The translations under genes and the position numbers were made by a program. Shown one piece after another: positions 25,501-34,742 of a stretch of 34,742 bases of DNA; positions within the stretch are counted from its first letter, which is position 1, and each line of letters starts with the position of its first letter. The notes below the pieces were generated by a model, which saw only the letters and a list, made by a program, of their open reading frames with translations, had not been told where the DNA came from and searched no databases. Source of the DNA: Reclinomonas americana ATCC 50394 (Eukaryota; Jakobida; Jakobea; Jakobida); NCBI GenBank assembly GCA_048213135.1, contig PS015490.1, forward strand, positions 24,622 to 59,363. The letters are read 5' to 3'.

Positions 25501-28269
25501 GCCATCGATGCGAACTGTTGCCAGTCCTACTCCTACACTATTGTCGGCGGCGCTGATATGGTTTGCGCAGCGCATTGCCATTCTCTGAATCCATGGGGAG
25601 AGTGTACTGACACAGGCATGCAGGACAAGTTTGTGATCACAGGCAGCGAGCTGCGCAGCAAGGTGGACGGTTTGCGTGGCAGCGGCCTCAAGGTCGACGT
25701 GTCAGTGAATGACGGACTCGGTGGACAAGTTGTGGCCACTCTCATAGTGGACGAAAGTGAGTGTGGAGTGAGTGATGCAACTGTTCATGGTCGGAAATCA
25801 CTTACGCTTCATACTGCTGCTGCAGCACCGCCGCCACCACCAACCGTGGTGCTGGTTCCTGGCGTGGCTGCGGCACCGCCAACGGGCACGTCTGCTACGG
25901 CAGTGGTGTATGCCAACTCTGGCAACTCCGTCACATGGACTGCAGAGGCTGCGGCAAGTGACAAGGTCAACGTCGAACTGTGGATCTCGAATGGAGGTGA
26001 GTGTCAGAAGAGGAGGGGCGAGGTGAGTGTGTGCTGCTTGTGCCTGACGCGGTATCACAAAAGGCGGCATGTTTACGAAGCAGTCGACACTGGCCGCTGC
26101 GATCGACAAGAACTTGTCGTCTGCGGCGCTGGATTCCACGCTCAAGGGGCTGCGCGGACAGGTCTCTAGTGACACTTCACTGCGTGTGGTCGTGACGGAT
26201 TCTGCGTCGTCCAACGTGGTCGGCACCACTGACACATTCCTGCTGCACTGTTGCGTCGAGCAGCAGAGGATGGCTGGGGGAGTGTGCATTTCTTACTGAG
26301 AGTGCTTGTCGGTTGCAGTCCCACGTGTGGCCAGTGCCGTCGCCTCTGCGGCCACCAACAGCACCGTGACCACTGTTTCCAAGCGTGATCCGGTGGATGT
26401 CAGCTGGATGTGCGACGCACCGGCGCGCGTCGCCAACTTTACCATTACGGTGAGCACGCGTCTCGCTTTCTTTATTGGTGTGCATCGCTCTTTGCTTGTT
26501 GCTTAATGGCCGTGCCTCTTTCTGCCCGCAGTTGCAACAACGAACAACTACCAGCTCGGGCGAGTTCGTTTCCGACGTGGCGCAAGTGGCCTCGGGCGTG
26601 TCGGGCTCCTGTGCCGTCCTGTCGGGAACGACCATTACACGGAATCGACCTATTCCCGACGAGTGGCGCTCACTGACCGGAAGCAACACGCACAGGCTCA
26701 CACTTTCGGAGATTGCGCGTCTGCCAACTCTCTCCAGCAACGTTGACTACCTGTACACGGTGTCGCCAACAGACGACGACCCGTCGCTGTATGACGTGCA
26801 GTCGACTGGCACATTCCGAATCACGGGTCTGTCGATCACAACATGTGTCGACACACACGAAAGCACTGCCGACTGACTACTGCTTCTGTCCTCTTCACAG
26901 ATGGCAGTGGCTCGGGTTCAGGGACGAGTAGCACTCTCAGCGCATCCTCGTGCCCGTCGTCGCTGTTCTGCTGGTACTGGTTGGCGCTGATTGGCGTCGC
27001 TGGCGCCTGTGCGCTGATGACGCTGTTGTGCTGGTGCCTGTTTGCGGGTTATCGGCGCCGCCGACAACCGTCGCGCGACAAGGGCGCTCTGCGCACCGTA
27101 TCGTTTTGCGCCTTCCTGTTCTCGCCGCGACTGTGGTGTGCGGGCACCGGTGTCGCCAAGTCGTCGCTGGCGAGCACAGCCAAGCCGGCTGCTGCTGCTG
27201 CTTCTGTACCTTCTCCTGCGAAGTCGGCTCTCGCCGATTCGCAATCTGCCTCGTGGACGCCACCGCAACTCACCACGATCGACATGCCGTACATGGGTGA
27301 TGTGCCGGTCGACGCGCCGTTGGTGAGCGTTTTCAATCCGCTGCATCTCAACGGACCTCCACCACGGCGCCAGCAGCACAGCATGGTTGACGATGACGAG
27401 CAAGGCTCTTCCAGTGCTCGTGTGCAGTCGACATCCGTGTCGTCGGTGCAAGTCGATTTTGATGACGAGGGTGCGCCGGCCGTCGAGTACGTGGAACCAG
27501 CACCGCCAGCTCCGCAGTTCAAGTGGGACAAGTACCGTGGCGTTGGCAGCATGCTTTTGCGGCCGCCACCGCCACCGCCTGTTGCCGGCTCACAAGTGCC
27601 CATGGTGCCATTGCGCGCGACGACGCCCACCGCATCGCCGCGCTCGGTCACCATCCCCATGTTGAGGCTGCCGCTGGCAGGCCCCTCGCAGGTGAGAGAA
27701 TAGTGAGATGGAGCGCGATGTGAGACGTGCACTCATTCATCCACGCACTTTCAGCAATCGCCTCCGTCGAGCATCACGCTGCCTCGACAATTCAGTCCGC
27801 AGGTGCGAGATATTTGTCGTTGCCTCGCGATTCCACGTCGACCCTCACCTGGTTGTCTGCACAACTGCAGCCGTTCACGGCTCCCGTCGCTCCGCCACCC
27901 ATGCCTGGGGCTCGTTGGCCCGCTCCACCTATGGTGCCGATGCTGCGCTTGCCGCAGGTGTGTACTATTTTGTCGATGCTGTCCGCATGTTCGATGCATT
28001 CATCACACGCGCGTCATTGTGTTGCAGGGATCGCCGCAGCTGATGCCCATGCGCTCACCACCGCCGCCAGGATTGCCCATGTCCGCCCCGTCCAGCCCGC
28101 GTGCGCATCATGTGATGGCACGTGTGCCCGTCACAGTGCCACCGCTGCAGGTGTGTGTGTGTGTTCGCCACCCGTGCCGTTGTCGTTTTCAGTCATTGAC
28201 ATTGTTCACCACCGCCAGTTGCAGCACCTGTCGCCGCCACCACAATCGTCGCCCCGTAGCGCTCGATGA
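16533..28269 (+). CDS. Giant type I membrane protein with PA14 domains and cadherin-like repeats
   Basis: 45 exons, 2872 residues: 16533-16605, 16739-16797, 16851-16960, 17032-17102, 17162-17220, 17296-17408, 17478-17559, 17633-17664, 17733-17832, 17904-18057, 18140-18405, 18476-18553, 18622-18823, 18902-18960, 19028-19222, 19294-19561, 19633-19908, 19965-20267, 20340-20618, 20692-20973, 21059-21337, 21400-21684, 21743-22021, 22092-22382, 22455-22736, 22807-23091, 23158-23439, 23521-23805, 23873-24157, 24231-24379, 24460-24589, 24650-24795, 24865-25000, 25075-25356, 25415-25560, 25624-25756, 25826-25996, 26064-26249, 26319-26449, 26532-26826, 26901-27691, 27755-27802, 27871-27957, 28028-28150, 28219-28269. 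Order: signal peptide (1-24), two PA14-containing modules flanking one repeat (to about 640), 17 cadherin-like repeats (641-2245), stalk, membrane helix around 2528-2556 (LFCWYWLALIGVAGACALM then YRRRR), Pro-rich cytosolic tail. PA14 is a carbohydrate- or ligand-binding beta-barrel and the repeats are adhesion-type, so a cell-surface adhesin or receptor role is inferred. Confidence 0.85.
16739..18057 (+). other. Module A: PA14 domain inserted in a cadherin-like repeat
   Basis: The module opens with the first half of a cadherin-like repeat (SLSFLPYTPVRTTLTTLSRT). PA14-type sequence follows: ILVERWSG, LTAFLTIPTDSTYNFYMTCN, DLYISTT, then INQVILLQVLHK and VSIGWKYGS. It closes with the second half of a repeat (WKIIGGADAAKFLIAGNLL ... 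FSLTE). Module B repeats the same order. Exon 7 (17478-17559) ends AAG|GCACGT, a GC donor, at the same place where module B has HK|GTGACA. Confidence 0.72.
18476..19561 (+). other. Module B: second PA14 domain inserted in a cadherin-like repeat
   Basis: Paralogue of module A. The repeat first half is LSLSNLTFTPGAVAPTVIGT|LSYT. The PA14 part is VLRERWETLRG, LSAYVTIPSTNTYT|FWVAGD, TELFLSTTSNPDDLVQVAG, AGQVILVEIRHK and FVQLRWSYPP. The repeat second half is YYRIVAGFDGSLFTMQG ... FTLTE. Several intron positions coincide with those of module A, which supports both the exon model and a duplication of the whole multi-exon module. A complete cadherin-like repeat (18140-18405) separates the modules. 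Confidence 0.72.
19633..25756 (+). repeat. 17 tandem cadherin-like repeats, one per exon unit
   Basis: Each repeat is 92-101 residues. The pattern is roughly PTxIxLSxxTYxPP, then vIGTLSxxDxN, TYSIVGGxDxxxF, IxGxxL, then LxVxVRxTDxGGxSxxKTFxIxE. This is the repeat form found in many bacterial and eukaryotic cadherin-like surface proteins (PTDIxLSxxxxxE...GTLSTTDxD...). Nearly every repeat is a single exon with phase-1 introns on both sides, so repeats can be duplicated or deleted without frame damage. Three repeats (24231-24589, 24650-25000, 25415-25756) are split by one extra phase-0 intron just after the GGADx position. Classical cadherin LDRE and DxNDN motifs are absent, so calcium binding is not assured. 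Confidence 0.85.
26901..28269 (+). other. Transmembrane helix and proline-rich cytosolic tail
   Basis: Part of the giant surface gene. A Gly/Ser linker leads to a helix of about 28 hydrophobic residues with several Trp/Cys, stopped by YRRRR. The remaining roughly 310 residues are Pro/Ser-rich and disordered-looking, with LLRPPPPPPVAG and RSPPPPGLPM and a repeated sextet PMLRLP (in IPMLRLPLAG and VPMLRLPQ). The last four exons (27755-28269) are small, in phase 0, and each junction falls after a CAG Gln codon. Such tails usually recruit SH3, WW or EVH1 proteins. That role is inferred. Confidence 0.65.
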
Positions 28270-28365
28270 AAAAAATTGCACGCAGCTCAAGCGTGCATGT
28301 AGCTTTTAGTCATTCTGTTGGACATTGTTATTACTTAAAGAAGATCTTGTGTTTGCGTTTACTCT

Positions 28366-31300
28366 CTACTTGAAGGTCGTCTTGGGGGCCTTGGCTAGGT
28401 ACGGCTCGTACCACAACGGAACTCTACTAGCATTAGTGGTGGCTGGATCGTCGGCCAGAGACAAGAGGAAGGACTCCATGTTGCCTCGTTCGTGCAGCTC
28501 GGCGTGCTTGACCGGCACATGTTTGATCAGCCATTTCACAGATTGGACCATGAAGGCACCTGCGCGGATACGAGTCAACAACTGGAGAAAGAAACACACA
28601 CAACTCGAGCGATACTCACCGGCCAGTTGGCGCCGTTCCGACACTGAATTGGTGCGCACTTCTTCCTCCAACGCCGGCGCCTGCCATATCATTTGATACA
28701 GTGCAGCCGAATTCTGAGAGGATGGGGAGAAAGACATGCAGGTGAGCAAGAGTGCGTCAGAGAGGGCAGAGTGCGCGGCGGCGGGTGCGCAACTTGCATC
28801 AGCACCGGAAGCGAGTCGGGAGCCACTGTCGGCGACACGGCCAATTGCGACATCTGTGTGCGCCCACTCGGTTAGTTTCACGACATCGCACGTGGGGAAG
28901 AGTCACAGAAAACAAACAACTCACCAAATGATTCTTGCACGCCTCCAGCAGCGGTTCCAGCTCCTCGCGGTAGTCTGTCTCGCAATGAGTAACTCACTCG
29001 GAGGAACTCACGCAGGAAAAAACAGCCAGACCCTCAAACACTTCGTCTGCGTGTGCGAGCCAGTGTGCCAACCACTTGTCGGTAGCCTCCAGGTACGCCG
29101 ACAGCATGGAGTACTCCCACGTACTGTTGTTGTACTTGTGCAGATCCATCGGCACAAAGCCAGTGGGCGACAACGTGGTCAGCGGATGCAGAGAATCCTT
29201 GCACGCCAGCCACCAGTCGCTCTCTGGCGGCGGCTCTGCGTCGCGCGTGAACAGCTTTTGCGTCAGACCAAAGTCGACGATGCGGAAGCGAGACTCGATT
29301 TCCTTGTCGTCATCAACTGGTACCCGTGGGAGCACAGTGAGACGAATGCAATCCACGGGTGCCGACAAAACATACAGTCATCGACGCACCACCGTGGCGC
29401 GTGACGTAGATTTCGGGGAAGCGCTTGCTGTTTGCCACCAGCACGTCCAGCACATTCGCGCCGACATCTTCGTCCCACTCGGGCAGCTGCGGGAACACCA
29501 AGTCGGGATACATGTGACTCAGTTGCCGCACATACCACCCGTGTCGAAGGAGTTCCTGCACCGGACGCGCAGATTAGGGAGTGTGGGGTGATACGTGCAC
29601 TGGGTGATAGTCAACGTACATAGTCAATGATTTTTACGTCGCTGCGATGACCGAGGACGAACTGCACGTAGCGGAGGACGTAGCAGTACACATCGCCCTG
29701 TTTGTGCGCACGGAGCAAAGTGAGCATGAGCAGACAATGAGAGCAAGAGCGAGGGGGAAGCAGCAGGAATCAGACGGGCCTTGCTGAGGAGAATGGCATT
29801 GGCCGGCAGCGGACGCAACACTTCCTCGCCGTAGCGCTGGAGGAAATCGTTGTTGGACTACACACAATCACACATCATCATCAGCTGCAGCGACACCAGC
29901 GACGAATGCCACCCAGAGACTCTCTCACCAGATCGGCCGCGGGGTAGCGATACACCACCACTGCAAGCACGGCGACGAGGAGAATGAGCCGTGCAGCACG
30001 AGAAGCACGGCGGGTACCGATGCGACCCAAGGCCACGGACACGGCGTGGATGCCAATGGCACTGAGGACGGCCATCAGCAGGTCGGCTTGCATCCAGAAG
30101 CGGCTGGACACGGCGGCCACTGCGAGAACGATGAGCGTGGGCAGAGAGAGAGAGAAAAGCAGAGATCATGGAGAAAAAACGCAACACAGTGGATCCTCCA
30201 GCGACAGATTGGCGAGACTGTGGAACACCACAACGTACAGGGCCAAACTCAGCAGGAACGGCGGCAGCACCAGCCGCGCGACACCATGAGTGAACGTTTC
30301 CTCTTCCTCGCCGGCCGCAGCTGCCGCCTTTTTCTCGGCATCCTTTTGTCACGGTGAGACGCGACAGTGTACACACACACACACACACGCATACACATGG
30401 TGGCATGCAACAATACCTGCGACTTGCGTTGCGACGAGCGTCCTTGCTGTGCGTCACGCACACTGGACCACAACCCGTAGCCGGCGCCGACAATGAGCAG
30501 GAACGGACCCAGATAGAGCGTGAATTGCAGTGTGTGCCGGAAGTACGCCGTCAGACCGATCAACAAGTTGGGCTTGGCATCGACGGCGGCCAGCTGGAAC
30601 GTGCCATAGTCGGAGCGCAGCAGGTGGCGCACAAAGCCGACAAGTGTATTCTGTTCGCCTGTCAGAACCCAGCAGTCAGCAACAACCATTACTGCTATTC
30701 TCCTGTCAGCATCGTCGCGCACGCAACCCCATGAGTGTGGCGGTGAGTTTGACGCCGCAAGCGGCAGATACAGGTACGGCAGCATGCCCACGGCGACAAG
30801 CACGATCAGCGTCGGCACGGTGCTGAAGGGCGCTCGTCGCAGCCGCGCACGCAAGCACCACAGCGTCCACAGCGCCAGCGGCACAATGTACAACACCGAC
30901 GTGTGCTGATTGGTGAGCGCCAAGCCCGACACCAACGCGCCCCACTTTGCCGCACTCCACACAACATCCTCACGAGCGGCGAGCGACGCCCGCGCCACAT
31001 ACGTGACCAGCAGCAGCAGCAGCGCCACAAACACATGATTGAGCGCAAACACCTCAAACACCACCGCGTGCGTCCACACCAGCGGACTCGCCGCAAAGAG
31101 CGTCGATGCCACAATCGACGCCACTGCATCGCCGCCCGTCACCAGCAAGCACACGCGACACAGCAGCGCAGCCGCCACCGCACCCAGCATTGCATTGAAG
31201 AGATTGGCGGCAAAGGCCACAGAGGTCTCGCGGATCGGAAGCCACGAAGTCACCACGCGAAGAAGCAGAGTCGCAGTCGGATAGCCGGGAGGATGAGCGA

Positions 31301-31565
31301 CCGCACCCGCAGACGCTGTCCAATCACTCAGCACGCGGAAATGCAATGCACACACACTCACTTCTCCTCTGCCTCTCTCTCTCACACACACACTCACACA
31401 CTCACCTGCAACAATGAACTCGCCACTGTCGCCTCCACCAACTGTGCGCTGCGTCGTGCATGCATACACAAGCGCAACAACAGCGCCCACCAGCAGCGCC
31501 CATTGCCAGCGAGAGGCCAGCGAGGCCGTGTGACCTGTGCTCACACTGGGAACACCGCCACGCAT
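28366..31565 (-). CDS. TMEM260: TMEM260-like (DUF2723) protein O-mannosyltransferase
   Basis: Exons: 31406-31565, 30728-31315, 30417-30658, 30186-30342, 29929-30119, 29780-29857, 29620-29697, 29390-29555, 29012-29316, 28925-28978, 28794-28853, 28620-28713, 28366-28559 (788 residues). In animals TMEM260 is an ER enzyme that O-mannosylates IPT domains of plexin and MET-type receptors. Multiple membrane helices fill the first half. Family signatures are GGGDSGEFIVA, AHPPGYPTATLLL, FEVFALNHVFVALLLL, LVSGLALTNQHTSVLYIVPL, YLYLPLA, HSWG and VRHLLRSDYGTF. The luminal half includes LLSKGDVYCYVLRYVQFVLG. Exon 6 ends AAG|GCCCGT, a GC donor, since no GT choice restores the family sequence. In-frame codons extend upstream of the chosen ATG to about 31748, so the N terminus could be longer. 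Donors at 30727, 30185 and 28793 are GTTGCG type. Confidence 0.88.
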
Positions 31566-31854
31566 GTGAGAAGAGAGAAGAGAGTGAGTAGGGCCGAGTA
31601 GAGATTGGCAGTCCAATCCATTGATCGTGCGTTGCGTTACGTTTTGTGTTTGACGAAGCAGGTGAGCGCGCATCGCAGCACAGAGAGACACTCGCACACA
31701 GAGAGCAGAGGCACACACGCTGGCTGTGTTTGCGCGTGCGCTGACCAAGTGTGCGTGACATTGCGCAGTTTTTCCTTGTTGCGATGGCGGACTTTTCGAC
31801 TGTTGCGTCTCTCTCTCTCACACACACACGCACGCGTGTGTGTTATGTAAGCTC
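31566..31854. promoter_or_regulatory. Divergent intergenic region TMEM260 / PLAC8-like
   Basis: 289 bp, the longest gap between genes. It is rich in GA and AC/TG dinucleotides, with a CTCTCTCTCACACACACACG tract near 31810. A plus-strand frame at 31605-31850 and a minus-strand frame at 31637-31825 exist but look like low-complexity noise. No core promoter motif is clear. Confidence 0.35.
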
Positions 31855-32529
31855 ATGAGTGTGGCGATGTGGCAGGGCCTGTGCGAGTGCTTCAGTGACA
31901 GGGGATCGTGAGTGTATGATTTTCCGCATCGCATCATCGCATTATCATCGTCATTGTTGTGTTTTGTTGTCGTGCACAGCTGCTGCTTTGGCGTTGCGTT
32001 TTCTTATGTAAACTGCGATGTAGAGAGAATGCTCATGTGAGTTCTCGCAGTGCTTCTGCTTTTGCCTGAGCATTGGCGACTCGGCAGGTGCGATTGATGG
32101 AAGCCCGGGCATGGACTGGCTGGTTTGTGACGTACACACTATGTGGGAAGCTGTGAGAGGGACTCACACTGTTTGTGTATAGTGGTGCTGCGTTGGGTGC
32201 TTCTGCCCGCCGATTGGCGACTGCCACAACCGCCGTGAGCTGCGTCAGCGCATGAAGTACGATATGGTTGGTCGTTTCCTTCCTTCCTCTCCTTCCCCTC
32301 TCCTGTGCTCCGTTGCTGAGCGTCTGCTGGTGTAGGACAACTGCATGGACTGCCTCAAGTCGTTCTTCTGCACATGCTGCTCGATTACGCAGGTATGTTA
32401 TCTCTGCTCGTCATCGCACGCGCATATCAGAACACCCATCGCTTGTGGGCTTTGCAGGTGGCACGCGAGGTCAAGCAGAAGGACATTCGCACGGTGGTCG
32501 GCGAGCGCGCGTACGGCGGTAACAAGTGA
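31855..32529 (+). CDS. PLAC8-family cysteine-rich protein
   Basis: Exons: 31855-31907, 31980-31992, 32183-32266, 32336-32392, 32458-32529 (92 residues). The chain runs GLCECFSDRGS, CCFG, WCCVGCFCPPIGDC, DNCMDCLKSFFCTCCSITQ, VAREVKQKDI. The order W-x-x-GL-x-x-CF-D, then CC, then C-x-C-P, then the late CC-x-x-x-Q, is the PLAC8/cornifelin pattern. Plant and fungal members act in cell-size control and metal or calcium handling, animal ones in differentiation. The role here is unknown. Exon 2 is only 13 nt and is followed by a GTTGCGT donor (31993). The 190-bp intron 2 contains what looks like a decayed copy of exon 3. Compact size fits short PLAC8 members. Confidence 0.75.
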
Positions 32530-32661
32530 GCGGTGTCTCACTTGTCCTCTGCATTGCCGAGCCAACTGGGTGCGAGTACGATTTAACATATGAACGTGGT
32601 GGCAAGCAGAGCGAATGTGTGGGCTACTGTGTGTTTTCATTCACGCACAACGCACTCTCCC

Positions 32662-34252
32662 TCATTTGTCGGTCTGCACGTTGTTGTCCAGCTGGCGGAA
32701 ATGCGAGAAGAACGCGATCATGAAATCGCGATAGTACTTCACATCTTCCACGCCGCACATTTCGCGAATGCTGCAGGATTGCGCGCAGTGAGAGAGCCAA
32801 CCCAGCTTTTCTTTCTCTGCACGCTTTCTCACCTGTGCATCGACAGCTGCGGCACGCCAATGTCCACCGTGCGCACGCTCGTGTTGGTCGACAGAATGGG
32901 ACCAATGGTCGAACCGCACGCCATGTCGTTGCGGACGACGAACTCTTGGCACGGAATGTTGACACGGCGGCAAATCTCGTGCACCACGAACGCCGTCAGT
33001 GCATTGGTCGCGTACCGCTGGTTGGCGTTGGTCTTGACGACCACACCCGAGTGGATGTTGGGTCGGTGCTGCGCCTGGTGCTTCTCCCTGTTCGAAAGTG
33101 GGGAGAGGATGAGTGGTATGAAGAAAATTGCTGCTGTTGCTTCCGCAGTGAGCGCAACTGGTAGTTCGGGTGCACACCGTGTGCCATGTCGGCACTGACG
33201 ACAAAGCTGCGTGCGAGACTCGACTCCACAAAGTCCTGCACCGACAAGTCAGCACGAGAACGTAACACAGACGATGGTAAGAAGCGCACCGCCGGCACAT
33301 TCTTGACATTCTCGCGCACGACCTCGTTGAAGCGATTGAAAAAGTCCTGCGCATGCACGACAAGGGTGAGTGCATTGTTGAGAGCACCTGGTTTCCTCCC
33401 ACCAACATCGCCTCACCTTCAACAACGACGACGCGGCGCCTGCAGCACTTGAACTGCCGACCTCCTCATTGTCGAACAGCGCCACCACGTGCACATCGGT
33501 CGACGAGGCCAGCGACTTGGCCACCTCGTCCGACGCCAGAGCCTGCGAGCAAGCAGCACAGTGAACGAATGTACGGTGAGTCGCGCACGCTCCGTCTGCA
33601 ACAACGCACCTCAATGGCACAGAAAGACGACAGGAGATTGTCGAGACGGGGCGAAAAGATCCATTCCTCCAGCGCACCGCCAATCACGGCGGGCTGGGTA
33701 TCGCACACGTCCAACTCAAAGTCACGAATGTTCTTGGCTGATGGGTGCCCCACGTCAGCAGTCACACGAGAACAGTTCATGGGTTCACATCACTCTCACC
33801 GTCAACGTTCAACTCGCGCGCCAGCAACTCCAACAGCAGTCCGTGATGCGCCGCAGTGCCCGAATCCGCCGGCTTGCCAGCCAGTCGACTGTCGCACGAA
33901 CAAACAAGAGGGGAAGTGACACATGAGTGAAACCATGAAGATCAGACACAGCCTCTATCAACTGTACGCAACGCCTGCATCTCCGACGCCAGCACCGGGA
34001 TGAGGTTGCCCTCCTTGTTGTACTTGAAGTTCTCCGTGGCCTCACGATCCAGATGGATAGCAAGGCTCGGGATTCGCATAATCGGCCGCTTGATGTGCAC
34101 CAGACGCGACTCAAACTTGCCCTCGGTCTCCACCAACACGCGACCGCCCAGCGTCAGATCGCTACACACGCGCACACGATTGAAAATGGATGAGGAAGAA
34201 GAGGCGTAGAAGCCACGCTGAGCCGTGAACTCACCGATCGAACCACGTGTGC
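32662..34252 (-). CDS. DNPEP: Aspartyl aminopeptidase (peptidase family M18), 5' end missing
   Basis: Exons seen: 34235-34252, 33973-34161, 33800-33888, 33610-33737, 33417-33542, 33290-33346, 33159-33235, 32833-33087, 32662-32770, about 349 residues. Roughly the first 120-130 residues of the usual 475 lie beyond the window. This is a cytosolic zinc exopeptidase that removes N-terminal Asp/Glu. Signatures are [41 protein letters not shown] (metal Asp), [12 protein letters not shown] (catalytic and metal Glu pair), [14 protein letters not shown] (metal Asp), [12 protein letters not shown] and LSMHSIREMCG (metal His). The first metal His of the family would be in the missing part. The first visible exon is an 18-nt micro-exon. 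Donors at 33972 and 33158 are GTTGCG type, proven by conserved sequence across them. Confidence 0.92.

Positions 34253-34742
<490 letters not shown>

Noticed and set aside
19633-25756. CRISPR-like or satellite array from the regular spacing of about 350 bp
   Set aside because: The regularity comes from protein-coding repeats with introns. The DNA copies are diverged and the frame is conserved.
31605-31850. 81-codon plus-strand frame upstream of the PLAC8-like gene
   Set aside because: Low-complexity translation from AC/TG and GA tracts, lying in the divergent promoter gap.

Overview
This window looks like nuclear DNA of a eukaryote with a very compact, intron-dense genome. Twelve protein genes fill almost all of it. 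They are broken by roughly 117 small introns, mostly 55-90 nt, rich in CT/TG/AC, with GT...AG ends. Intergenic gaps run from 36 to 289 bp. I built the exon chains by hand from frame, phase and family signatures. All complete models keep an open frame across every junction. The gene set (LRRC57-like, TMEM260-like, M18 aminopeptidase, PLAC8-like, nuclear-encoded complex I 24 kDa subunit, mitochondrial-type DnaJ, short-chain 3-hydroxyacyl-CoA dehydrogenase) fits a protist, perhaps near the animals, more than a fungus or plant. I cannot name a species.

Layout. 1-287: contig-end ACGT repeats and (AC)n. 288-2263 (-): LRR protein, 3' end missing. 2409-4064 (+): LRRC57-like. 4151-5548 (+): small secreted protein of unknown family. 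5585-9027 (-): unknown 846-residue acidic/helical protein. 9103-10779 (-): HADH. 10953-12423 (-): NDUFV2. 12636-14572 (+): DnaJ. 14689-16352 (-): PH-domain protein. 16533-28269 (+): giant cell-surface protein. 28366-31565 (-): TMEM260-like glycosyltransferase. 31855-32529 (+): PLAC8-like protein. 32662-34252 (-): aspartyl aminopeptidase, 5' end missing. 34253-34742: (GA)n and ACGT repeats.

The most striking gene is the 45-exon, about 2872-residue type I membrane protein. Its order is signal peptide, two modules in which a PA14 domain interrupts a cadherin-like repeat, 17 tandem cadherin-like repeats (mostly one repeat per phase-1 exon), a stalk, one membrane helix and a proline-rich cytoplasmic tail. 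Eight repeats carry an Asn-Cys-Cys triplet where the canonical repeat has its Asp-x-Asp stretch.

The second notable signal is splicing. About a quarter of donors read GTTGCGT or GTTGAGT, which equal the common GTGCGT/GTGAGT donors with one extra T after GT. Two other introns appear to start with GC in the context AAG|GCNCGT.

HADH, NDUFV2 and DnaJ are neighbours and all probably mitochondrial. No operon-like logic is otherwise visible. Both window ends stop inside introns at long microsatellites, so the window is probably a whole contig broken at repeats.
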